Assembly (NCBI RefSeq): GCF_029784155.1
Contig: NC_073692.1
Location: forward strand, 271,779,327 to 271,843,326
DNA length: 64,000 bases
Direction of reading: 5' to 3'
Source: Uranotaenia lowii
Taxonomy: Eukaryota > Arthropoda > Insecta > Diptera > Culicidae
In this document: positions 31,612-42,066 of the stretch, in pieces
Position numbering within the stretch: position 1 is the first letter of the stretch
Layout: each line of letters opens with the position of its first letter
Translations under genes and position numbers: made by a program
Notes under the pieces: model-generated
Seen by the model: only the letters and a program-made list of their open reading frames with translations
What the model was told of the DNA's origin: nothing
Database searches by the model: none

Positions 31612-34600
31612 CTAAACGACCAGTTCAGACATTTTAAGATATTTGTATATAGGGTACAAATATTCAAGATCTAAGTTTGCCAAGATGTCTCGAATTGGAA
31701 CACCAGGTAGTTTACTTCGGGCCCTAAGGGTATCCAGTAGCCAAGCCCTCGATCGATCAAACCGTTCACACGTCCACACAACATGATCAATGTCGTGGTA
31801 GCCATCCCCACAAACACAAACATTGCTTGTAACTAGTTGTATACGAAACAAATGCGCGTCAAGCCGGCAGTGATTTGACATGAGCCGAGAAACCACGCGA
31901 ATGAAATCGCGACTCATGTTAAAATGCTTAAACCATGCCTTCGTCGGAACCTTAGGGATAATCGTATGGAGCCAACGTCCCTTTGTGCCATTGTCCCAGC
32001 TAGACTGCCAAGCGTTAATCGCTAAAGTGCGAGGTATTGAAAAATATTCATTGTAAGTTATTATCCTCTCAAAGATTTCACCTTGTAACGCGCCCACCTT
32101 AGCCAATGAGTCCGCATTCTCATTGCCTTGAATAAGACAATGAGACGGGATCCAAGCTAAGGTAATCCTGTACGAATTTTCGATCAAAGCGCCCAATATC
32201 CCTGAAATTTCCAGCAAAAAATGGGAAGAGCGCTTCATCAGTTTCATCGATCGAATCGCCACAACGGAGCTGAGACTATCCGAATAGATGAAATAGTGGT
32301 CTACGGGCAGAGTGCGAATGTGTTCCAAGGTACAATAAATTGCGGCTAGTTCGGCAACGTAAACGGAGCATGGCTCTTGAAGCTTGAAAGAAGCTTCAAA
32401 GCGCTCATTATACACTGCGAAACCAGTCGCGCCGTCGATTCTAGAACCATCAGCAAAGAACATTTTTGTAGGGTCAATTTCACGTACTTTTGATGCAAAG
32501 ATTGAAGGAATGACGTTGGGTCGGACGTGATCTGAAATTCCACGGATGTCAACGGTCATGGACAGATCGAATTTTATTAAGGAACTACTGATCGGGTAAA
32601 AGTGACTCGTGTCCGAATTTAACAAAGAAGGGTTTATTTCAAACTGACTAAAAGTTTTATAATTGTTTACATATTTTACTTGCGAATTAATATTCATAAG
32701 CCTTTCCAAATTTTCTATCACCAAAGGATTCATAGTAACACTTCGAATTAGGAAACGTAGCGATAAATCGAAGAACCGATTTTTCAACGGCATTACTCCC
32801 GCCAGTACTTCGAGACACATCGTATGTGTCGACTGCATACAACCCATGGCAATACGCAAACAACGATACTGTATTCGTTCTAGTTTAATCAAGTGGGTTT
32901 GCGCGGCGGACCCAAAGCAAAAGCTTCCGTATTCTATGAGCGACAGTATCGTTGTTTGGTATAACCTGATGAGGTCCTGTGGATGAGCACCCCACCAGGT
33001 TCCAGTAATCGTTCGAAGAAAATTGATTCTCTTTTGGCATTTTTGTGTCAAGTACCTAATATGTTTTCCCCAGAGGCATTTAGAGTCGAACCAGACACCC
33101 AAATATTTAAAACTAAGAGATTGAGTTAGAGTTCTACCCATCATAAGGAGCTCTATTTGAGGAGGGGAATGCTTCCTTGAAAAAACTACTAACTCGGTTT
33201 TACTAGGCGAAAACTCGATGCCTAGATTCCTGGCCCAATGTGATAAATTATTTAGAGTTTCTTGTAACGGAGGTTTAATTTGAGTGCCTTTTTTACCTGT
33301 GATATGAACAACACAGTCATCCGCAAGCTGTCTTAGCGTGCAATTTTGTGCCATACAAGCATCGATCTCTCGGACATAAAAGTTGTATAGCAGGGGGCTT
33401 AAACATGAGCCTTGGGGTAGACCCATGTAACTAATTCGTTCAACTTTGGTTTCTCCATGACTAAAATGCATGATTTTTTCAGACAACAGGTTATAAAGAA
33501 AATTATTCAAAATTGGTGAAAGTCCGCAAGAGTTAAGTTGACTAGATAGCACTTCTATGGACACCGAATCGAATGCCCCTTTGATGTCCAGAAATACTGC
33601 CCCCATCTGCTCTTTTTGGGCAAACGCCAATTGAATGTCTGATGAAAGTAATGCTAGACAGTCGTTCGTACCCTTGCCTCTACAAAATCCATATTATGTA
33701 CTTGACAAGAGATTGTTTGATTCAACCCATTTATCCAGCCGAAAGAGAATCATTTTTTCGAGCAGTTTCCGGAGACACGAGAGCATTGCGATCGGCCTAT
33801 ACGAATTGTAATCAGAAACTGGTCTTCCCGGTTTTTGGATGGCGATAACTTTCACCTGTCTCCTTTCATGCGGCACAATGTTCATCTCTAAACACTTATT
33901 GAATAAATTCAACAAGCGTTTTTTAGCGGTATCTGGCAGATTCTTCAACAAGTTGAATTTAATTCTGTCCAGTCCGGGAGCTGAATTGTTACATGACCAG
34001 AGCGCAAGTGAAAGTTCGACCATTGAGAATTGATCCTCCGTTTCGGAACTATTCTCTGTATCTCGATAGTTTTTCTGAGCTGGTACTGCGTCCGGACAGA
34101 CCTTTTTCGCGAACTGTGTCAGCCAACGACTCGAGCTTTCTTCACTTTCGTTCGAAGGTGTGTAATTTCGCATGTTTCGAGCTGTTTTCCAAAGCGTGTG
34201 CAGAGACGTTTCTCGAGATAACCCATCCACGAATCGCCTCCAGTACCCACGTTTCTTGCCCCTGATCAAGTTCTTAAACTTGCGTTCCAAGGACAAGTAA
34301 CGTTGGAACTTCTCTGGCAATCCAGTTCTGCGAAACTCAACAAACGCCTTGCACTTTTCTCCTCGCGCACGTGAGCAGTCTCCATCCCACCATGGAGTGG
34401 GAGGTCGTTTTTGTATCGTCGAATTGTCATTCCGTCTGACCTGTGCCCCGATTGCACAGTCCACAATTGTTCCGGACATAAAACTGTACTCTGCCTCCGG
34501 AGCAAGGACTATAAAAATCGCTCACTCCTCGAAACGCACACGAAAATGCTTCGCCGCCGGCTCGCTATTCGTTTGTGTTCAATACAATCACGAACAGCAA

Positions 34601-36275
34601 CAAAAACGATTCTACGACGGCGGTTTCTATGCTGCTCGTATTGAAAAACATTCATGAGCGAGTCTGAGAAACGGGATCACGAGAGACTCGAATTTGCTTC
34701 ATGAGAATTTTTATACCGAGCTTGCTGTCTGTTTAGGGAAGGAAGTACGCCAGTTCAGAAGAAAAAAAGAAAAAGGAATCTTTCGGCTTGTCCTTCTCAG
34801 AGACAAACCGTCCGTACCTACCGTCCGGGCACCGATCGTTTAAAGATTGGCTTGGCCTACACAAGTGCACACTGTTGCTGTTAATGTTATTGATGTTCCT
34901 TCAAGCTCGTAGCTTCAAAAAGTGACGCACATTCTTTCGTAGGAAGCAATAATAACAGCAGTAGCAAGAAGCAAAACAATTCTTTTGGCTCGGCATATTT
35001 GTCTGAAAAGAATAATAACATCACCAAATTGGATTGGATGTGCCGGCCGTATGCACACTGTTCTTCTTATTTTCCATTCTTTTTGGCCAACGCGTGTTAA
35101 CAGCCAACACGGCTTGGCGTCATCTTTGTTGCTGTTCGTGTTTGTTCAAGCTCAAGCTTTGCAAAGGGACGAACATTTTTCCACGGGAAAGAATAATACC
35201 ATTACTAACACGGCTCATGAGCGGGTTGGTAAAAAGTTTCATGAATCGGCTCGCTGCTACGCAATCGTCGTGTTGATGCTAGATTTTGTGTGCGGAGAAG
35301 GAAGCACGGCAAAAAGGAATCAGGAGCCTTGGTCGTGTTTTCGTTTTGGTCGGGCTTGATTCGTGAGAACAGGAGATTCTCGCTCACACCTCATTCGCGT
35401 TCCAGGGCATTTTTATGAGCAAAAATCGGAGCGATGCAGGCTCAGTCGCTCGTTTGAATGAGTTTTTCAATCCTTGCTCCGGAGGCAGTTCTTCCGTTGA
35501 GTCGATGGCTTCAATGACACCTGATGCATACTTTTTCCAATCTATATTCTTTGTGAGGTCATAAGGAATATTGATCTCTTCAGGTGGACTACGACCACTG
35601 GTGATAGAAATATTGATAGGCAGATGATCGCTTCCCTGAGGGTCTTGGATTACCTTCCACGTACAATCCAAGCTCAGATAGGAAGAAGCTAAAGAAAGGT
35701 CTAAAATACTATGCTGTGATTGGGATCCATTAATTCGAGTCACTTCCCCATCGTTTAAGACAGTCATGTTGAAGTCGTCGCACAGCTCATAAATAATGTT
35801 AGCACGATCATCATCACGTGAGCTACCCCAGCCCACGCCATGGGAATTGAAATCTCCCAGGACTAACCGGGGTTCTGGGAGAAGTGAAATAATATTCGCC
35901 AATTGGTTCCGGCTCACGCTTGAATTTGGCGGAATATATACCGAGGCTAGGCAAAGGTCTTGGCATTCTAGCTTGGCAACTGACGACTTCAATACCCGGA
36001 GATGGTTGTAATGGAATACGATAGAAAGAGTGGCATTTCTTGATCCCCAAAAGAACGCCACCCCCTCTTTGCCCATCTCGATCCAGGCGAATAATATTGT
36101 GGCTATGGAAGTTGAAATCAGTGTTTGGAGAAAGCCAAGTTTCGCATAAGGCGAACACATCACAATTCAAATTGTGTACCAATACTTTAAAGGAGTCTAA
36201 TTTTGGTAAAATACTTCTGCAGTTCCATTGCAATACAGAAACAATTTCTCTTACCTCAGTGGACGAGTTATTCAT
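31612..36275 (-). pseudogene. I-group ORF2 (endonuclease, RT, RNase H), disrupted
   Basis: The start ATG at 36275 overlaps the ORF1 stop by 8 nt (ATGAATAA). Endonuclease motifs LQWNCRS, CETWLS, GDFNSHG and GSDHLPI occur at 36240-35600; RT motifs YRPIAMLS, FLDIKGAFDSVS, GLPQGSCLSPLLYN and LADDCVV at 33830-33300; RNase H FADGSRI, YSDSLSS and WIPSHC at 32460-32130. Damage: a frameshift near 35960-35975, a hAT-type element at 34503-35476, and one in-frame TAA at 33694-33696 where the intact relative has a glutamine codon. The hAT insertion plus its duplication is 982 bp, and the flanking frames agree once that length is discounted. Confidence 0.9.
34503..35476. mobile_element. hAT-type non-autonomous element inserted in ORF2 (974 bp)
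   Basis: Exact 8-bp duplication ctccggag at 34495-34502 and 35477-35484. Ends caaggactataaaaatcg and, complemented, caaggattgaaaaactca. The duplicated bases encode part of an LPPE stretch of the interrupted ORF2, which fixes the boundaries. The interior has no transposase; ORFs at 34985-35359 are unrecognised. Confidence 0.9.
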
Positions 36276-37913
36276 CAAAAGAAATTGCTTCTGCGATGAG
36301 GGTCATAGTACAAGCTTTCTTTTTCAAGACTTCTCTCAAAAGAGGTACAAACATATTAATCATAGTCCTCCAACCTGCTGGTACACTGAAAAAGTCCAAG
36401 ATGAACGAAACAATTTCCGAAAATTTCATCTTACCATCAGACGAAAAGCTGGGCAAACTGTTCGACGATGGATCAGATGTAGTTTCTCTGGGAATTGTTA
36501 CATCCTTGTTAGTTACTGATGGTCCTGAATTCTGAAGGGAAGTCTGGGGTTTTGACTTCCTCGAAAGTGGGGGGAAGTCCTTCGGGGAGGGATTTAAACC
36601 CGGAGGTTTCTGAATAGGAGGGGTAGAATTACTATTCCCACTTTGAGGATTTTTAGTTTTATTAACTTTGCTGGCAGCTAATCTGGGTTGTGTGTTAGTT
36701 GTGCGTTTCCTTTTTGGAGCCTGTGAAACATTTTTTTTAACAAATGGCCCAGCTGGTGTTCCTTCGCATGGATCCTCCCCTTCGGATTCATAGTCGCTTA
36801 GAAGGCCAAACTGGTTCTCTGAGACGATTGGCAAAGACTTCATCAGCATGTCTCTAAATGATTTTTTAGAGCGAGTTTTCAAAGAAGTCTTGATTTTTTC
36901 CCGGCGCGATATGTACTTCGGACACGCCGAGAGAGCATGAGATTCCTCACCTGTGCAATACAAACACTTGCTTACTGCTTGTATTTCACACGAAGCTTCC
37001 GCATGCTTCTCCCCGCACTTAGAGCAGCGTGCCTGATTGCAACAGTAAGCGGCCGTATGATCCAACTGCTTGCAATTCTGGCAGAACATGACCGAAGGCA
37101 CATAAAGTCTCACAGGTAGACGAACCTTCCCGATCGCAACGTAATCAGGAAGTGCAGTGCCGGAAAAGGTAACCCGAAAAGAGTTCGACAGGGAAAATGT
37201 TCTCTATTCCCCCTCGTCAGATGCTGATTTCAGCTGACGCGCGTCGAACACCTTGACCGTGGGAAGACCAGAGTCTTTGAATCGGCCAACCCCGGAATTC
37301 ACAAGATCATCGACGGTCAAACCCTCTTCGGTTACCACTCCGTCGATTTCCACGTCACGAGCGGGAACGTAAACACGGTATTCGATCGTAAATTTCGGGT
37401 CACAAGCAATGGCATTTGCTTCCTTCAGGCTACCAACAACAATGCGCATCTTGTGCGGTCTCATCGGCTGGTAGCTGATTACGGAAGGGTAAGATCTGTC
37501 GAAGTCTCTGGCGATTGAAATCACATTAGGTGATTTCCCATTCGTTTTGGACCGGATGTAAACCACCCAAGGTCCCGTCGATTCAGGTTGGTAAACCCGA
37601 CGGCGAGGAGGAGGTTTAGGCTCATCTTCATGATCTGCAGGGGGCAGTTAATTTGAGGTGAGATTGATGATGCAGGGATTACATTCGTTACGGAGGGGCG
37701 GGGGCTACCAAACGTGAAAGGTATCGGGGAAATGGATAGGGTGTATGGTTGAGCAGGAGTGGAGTCGGTATTTTCCATGTCCGACATGCACATAACGTGG
37801 TCTTCATTTTCAGGGACAATTTCTTCGGAAAGTATTTCCTCAGAAACGAGATCCTCCCGAAATGGAGGATCCTTACCTGCCTCCACAGAAAACAGACGTA
37901 CAAGCTCGAACAA
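36268..37913 (-). pseudogene. I-group ORF1 (zinc-knuckle gag-like), disrupted
   Basis: Homologous to the intact ORF1 at 48722-50152. The conserved block VYIRSKTNGKS and VYVPARDVEIDGVV lies at 37560-37330; knuckles CQNCKQLDHTAAYC, CSKCGEKHAEASC and CLYCTG lie at 37090-36940. A Lys/Pro/Ser-rich tail follows. A TAG at 37204-37206 and a frameshift near 37640-37660 break the frame. The N-terminal start could not be fixed. The protein would have coated the element RNA. Confidence 0.85.
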
Positions 37914-38722
37914 AAAACCGTTAAAAAAGTGTGTAAAATTTCAAATGCTATCACCAAAAAATACGTTAGAAACTGGCTGCAAACAGTGCCATCTATTGCG
38001 CCGTTCAAGAGTTACAAATCCACTTTAAAGTGCCCAGTTTTCGAAAAGGCGTAATCGTAGCCAAAAAATAAAATTTGTTCAAAAAGGGTGTTGGGATTTT
38101 TACACAAGTTTCGTAGGCTAGCTTGTACGTCTGTTCTCTGTGCTGCCTCGCCGTCGTCATCCATTAGTCGGCAACGTTCCGAGCTAATGGGTGTAAGCGG
38201 AGAGCAAAACCAAAATTAAATAATAATTTAAAAAAAAATAAAATAAAAAAAAATAAAAAAAAATAAAAAATAATATAACCAATACTTATTACTATTGAAC
38301 AATAAAGAGGAGGAAAATAAATATAAAATCAAAAAGAAAAGAAAAACCAAAAAAAAATTTTTTTTGGAAAAAAAAACCAATTATGATTTGTGAACCACTC
38401 TAATCAAACCTGGTGTCGAACCAACAACGTGGTTCTTTGTTTGCTAGCAGAATGTCGTCGCAGCCGCACAGCACCAAGGTCTATTGTCTTGAGTCAGTGG
38501 AACGATATCGATTGTGATTACTTTCGATGCAGCAACACACGAAAATAAATATTGCACTAGCGTTTTATTTCGCTATCCGACAACGGCACATCGGATAGTA
38601 ACCTTTTGCGGTATACAAACCCGAATATGAAGAGCAAATAGACTTTTTTTCAAACCACTTTTTTGTCAAAACACTAGCGAAAGAATACTCGACCGTCTTC
38701 GGCGAGTGATGCGAAACGAATG
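37914..38722 (-). other. 5' untranslated region of the decayed I-group element
   Basis: Follows the recognisable 5' terminus at 38722. It holds an A-rich tract at 38215-38275 and no ORF. Longer than the 5' region of the intact copy (468 bp), so it may contain an unrecognised insertion. Confidence 0.55.
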
Positions 38723-38732
38723 AAGTAGTTAT

Positions 38733-39303
38733 GTGATTTGAATAAATTATTTAAAATAAAGTTCAAAAAGGATTTTTTTCCTAAATGATGATTTTACAAT
38801 TCAAATCGTAAATAAATATTTCTTAAAGTTCAAAACAAAACAGGGAAATTTTTAAATCAAGCCTTGAATTGAAAATTAATAAAACGGAATGTTAGATTAG
38901 ACGAATTATTATCGTTTTGCTGAATAATTTGAAATAATGATTAATTTTTGATCTGATCTGAAATTTATTCCTGAATTCGGATGTAGATTCTTTTTAAATC
39001 TGGGTAATTTTTTTAAATTGTATTTCTATGATTCTTATGTCCGAAGCATTAAATTCTGGTTTTAATTTAAAACTTTAAATCGCATTCGTTTTCTGTGTTT
39101 TCGGGAAAATTGAAGTTAAATTTTATAAATTGACTTGACTTCTTAGTATTTGTTTTTAAGCAAATGTCTAGTTCAGGATAAGGAACATCATTTTAAATAA
39201 ATAATTGATGTTTTGCCTGAAAGAGGAATGATGCAATACCTTGAAAATCTGGATTTTGAATTTTGAAAACCCCCCCCATGAGCGGGTCCTTCGCACGGGC
39301 CTG
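38733..39303. other. AT-rich intergenic ending in a C-run module
   Basis: Mostly featureless AT-rich DNA. At 39268-39304 a C-run is followed by atgagcgggtccttcgcacg, whose complement resembles the ccgtgcgaac-G-run joint at 29840-29871, so a third RTE-linked module is likely here. Confidence 0.45.
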
Positions 39304-39668
39304 CCGGTGAGTATTATAGATTTGAAATGATAGATGGATAGACCATAGGAAGAAAGCTACTAAAGTGTTGAAAAGAGCGAGGAGCATTTTTGAATAGAAG
39401 CTTGACCATATGCTGAAATTTTTGTCCCTCACCAATCTGTACCAACTGCATCGAAGAAGAAGTACCAAATGGTTCGACCACCATGTGGATACACATGTGC
39501 CGAACGGACACACGGTAATTCTTCTTCGATACAATTGATTGGTAAGGGACAAAATTTCAATATGTGGTCTAGCTTCTGTTCAAAATTGCTCCTCGCTCTT
39601 TTCAACACCTTAGCAACTTTCTTCCCACGGTTTATCCGTCTATTATTTCAAATCTATAATACTAACCG
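39304..39668. repeat. Large imperfect palindrome (two ~160-bp arms)
   Basis: Left arm 39304-39465 and right arm 39514-39668 are inverted copies: ggtgagtattatagatttga, gaaaagagcgaggagca and tcgaagaagaa recur complemented on the right. The ~48-bp spacer holds tggatacacatgtgcc. The ORFs on both strands here are hairpin reads. Confidence 0.85.
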
Positions 39669-39899
39669 ATAAAGCCGCTCAAAATTTCCAAAAACAAATT
39701 CACTGTGATTTCTTCCCTTAAAAAGAAGAAATTTAGTTCGTCAAGTTATGTCGTGAGGAAGAATAGTTGAAAAAAAAAAACCGTGAAGTTCAAAACGGAA
39801 ATGCACGAATCGTTGCTGAGCTTAGCAGCTTTTAGGGAAAACCGAAGAAAAAAACGAATTGAGCAAACACGCGCAGACAACATACAGACGACTTCCGAG

Positions 39900-40205
39900 C
39901 CTTGTTGCCAACATTTTCAAGAATCAGGGACTGATGGGAAAAAACCAGGATACGTTAAAGTAACGGAAATTTTGCTCAATGTGATGACCTTTTTATTTTA
40001 TTTGGTCGTCGTTCCCATTTTCACTTCAGCAATGGTATCTAAACATGCAGTTCCTTACAACCCATTTTTCATTGCATTCGCAAAACTCAGGCAAAATCAG
40101 GCTTGTTTTAAAAAAATCAGGGAAATTCAAAGGCTTATCAGGTTGCCAGGCTGAGCCTCGAAAAATCAGGCAAATCCTGGAAAATCAGGTACATTGGCAT
40201 CTCTG
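39900..40205. mobile_element. Probable aged hAT-type MITE, ~306 bp
   Basis: Right end complement cagagatgccaatgtacctg and left end ccttgttgccaacattttc are imperfectly inverted; flanks cttccgag and ctcccaag match at 6 of 8. Interior repeats of atcagg/aaaatcaggcaaa point to subterminal motifs. The ORF crossing it (39783-40154) has no domain. Confidence 0.45.
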
Positions 40206-41012
40206 CTCCCAAGTGCATTAATCTGTGATCTTTGAATCTAAATATTTTTCTTAGTTTTAAAAACTTTTTTTTTTAACAAAAGAAAAGAAAATTATTTCAA
40301 TTCAATGAAAACAAATTTCGAAAATACTTTAAATCAAAAGAAAATTATTCGTGCCAGGATCATGTATGTACAGTACCGTTCATAATTGTACAGAAATTGA
40401 ACGTACGCGCACAGTCACTTCCACTTGGAACTTCTATAACTTTTTACTCTGATGATATTTTTTGATCAAATCTTCAGCGTAAGATAGATCAATTATCACA
40501 CTCTTAAATCACAAAATAGGAGACATTCGTCTAAAATTCTATAGAAATTTAAGGTTCATGCTTGAAATATTGAAACTCGCATAACTTTTGACCCCATCGA
40601 TGAACTTTTCAGACATTCTCACTATATAAAGTGACAAAATCACTCTGTAAAATTTCAACAAAAAGTGTAGCGTAGTTTCTGGGATAAGTTTGAATCGTAA
40701 AAGTCCAAAAAGTCCGATTTTTGTAGAGTTACAGTATCTCAGGCCTCATTTTCACAATAATTCGTATTGATGCCAACATAAGGCCGGTCCCAACGGTGTA
40801 TGCAAAACACGAATTTGGACCACGCTAAAACAGTCCGCCTAGCACCGGTGTTCTATATTGCTGTTTTAGCACAGTTATCGAGTTGCCTCAATTTGCCTGC
40901 TTCAAAAGCTTTTATTGGAATTCTAAAGCTCTCATTCCAATGCACCAGGAATGGTTCTATGCTAGCGTGCGCGCTTCTCAACCGACAGGTTGAATTTCGA
41001 ATCTCCTGGAAG
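40206..41012. other. Intergenic, possible Tc1/mariner-type terminus
   Basis: tacagtaccgttcataattg at 40370-40389 resembles a Tc1-like end next to TA, but no inverted partner was found. Nothing else recognised. Confidence 0.35.
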
Positions 41013-41395
41013 ACATTCAAATCCACTTAGGTGACTTCAACGCAAAGATTGGCTCCGATAATCAGGACTATTTGTAGGAGCTGTTTGTAGAATTTTTGTG
41101 GCAACAACAACATGGTGATCGATGGATCGCTCTTTTCCCATCGACCAGTATATGAGGTTACTTTGGGTATCCGAGATGGCCGAACAGAAACTCAAATTTA
41201 TCACAGTTGTATCAGCCAAAAATGAAGAGGGAGTCTTCTTGATGTCCGCATCAAACGAAGCGCAGATATTGCGTCTGACCTTCACATCGTCCTTGGCGGA
41301 TACGAATGAGAATTGCGCGTGTTCAGCGGCGCAAGGAGAAAGTCGGGTGTCGATACGACGCCTGCCGGTTGGAGAATCTAGAGGTGAAAAGAGCA
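41013..41395 (+). pseudogene. RTE endonuclease remnant, left half
   Basis: IHLGDFNAKIGSDNQDY at about 41020-41073 is the GDFNAK motif of the RTE AP-endonuclease; further short RTE-like blocks follow in shifting frames (ALFPSTS; RVQRRKEKVGCRYDA). The remainder continues at 54961 after the BEL 2 insertion. Many stops and frameshifts: old. Confidence 0.75.
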
Positions 41396-41400
41396 TACGC

Positions 41401-42030
41401 TGTTGCGGTCGGTGACGGGGCGGTTACGCCTCAGTGTACGGAATCTGACGAGACCTGCTGTCAGCGAATGCCAGAGTAAACGAAATGAAATGACATTATG
41501 ATAATCGAAGCTTAGGAAAAGTAAAACGGAAGTTAATTGTCAAACAGGAGTTAGAACAACGCGGTGTTTATATACTTGGAAACTAGATAGTTTGTAAAAG
41601 TTCATTGGAGCCGTTTTCGGTTTCCTTTTGCAGTAACAAGTGTTGTGAGTTTATTTTTCAAACCATTTATTCACCTAATAATCCACAGTTTAGTTTTAGA
41701 GCTCGTATCAGATCGATAGATAGGATCAGCGAGAGTTAACAGAATTTAGATCTCTCCCTGAATCGTAAGTAGTTTTTGAATTCCCTAAAATGATTCATCT
41801 AACGTCTCCGATACCTTATAGCGTTTGCAGTCGATTATTCAGAAAAATTGAATATACTGTTCTAAGAGAGTTAAGTTTACCAAGATCACTATAATTGTGA
41901 GTATTAAGTACATACACCATATGAGCAGCTCTTTTCTTATACCAACAATTAATTTTAGCTTTTAAGCATCATCGCAAATAAACATAAGGATTGCTACAGA
42001 ACGGTGACTTGAATTACTCTCTGACGAACA
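41401..42030 (+). repeat. BEL 2 5' LTR
   Basis: 630 bp. A TATATA at 41569-41574 and an AATAAA near 41977 are plausible promoter and poly(A) elements. The palindrome-like ttcttaaaagaatt follows at 42031-42044, in the primer-binding position. Confidence 0.93.
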
Positions 42031-42066
42031 TTCTTAAAAGAATTATATAGTTCTGAGCTGAGGACC

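Larger units (their letters stand above)
31248..38722 (-). mobile_element. I-group non-LTR retrotransposon, full-length but inactivated (7475 bp)
   Basis: Minus orientation: the 5' end at 38722 begins CATTCGTTTCGCATCACTCG, near-identical in plan to the 5' end of the intact copy at 48254 (CATTCGTCTCGTATCGCTCA). The 3' A-tail lies at 31248-31260. A 10-bp duplication aagtagttat flanks it (31238-31247 and 38723-38732). It carries ORF1 and ORF2, both damaged, and a 974-bp hAT-type insertion. Confidence 0.88.

Noticed and set aside
39783..40154. 123-codon plus ORF as a small host gene
   Set aside because: It runs across the left end of the probable MITE at 39900 and lacks any domain or signal.
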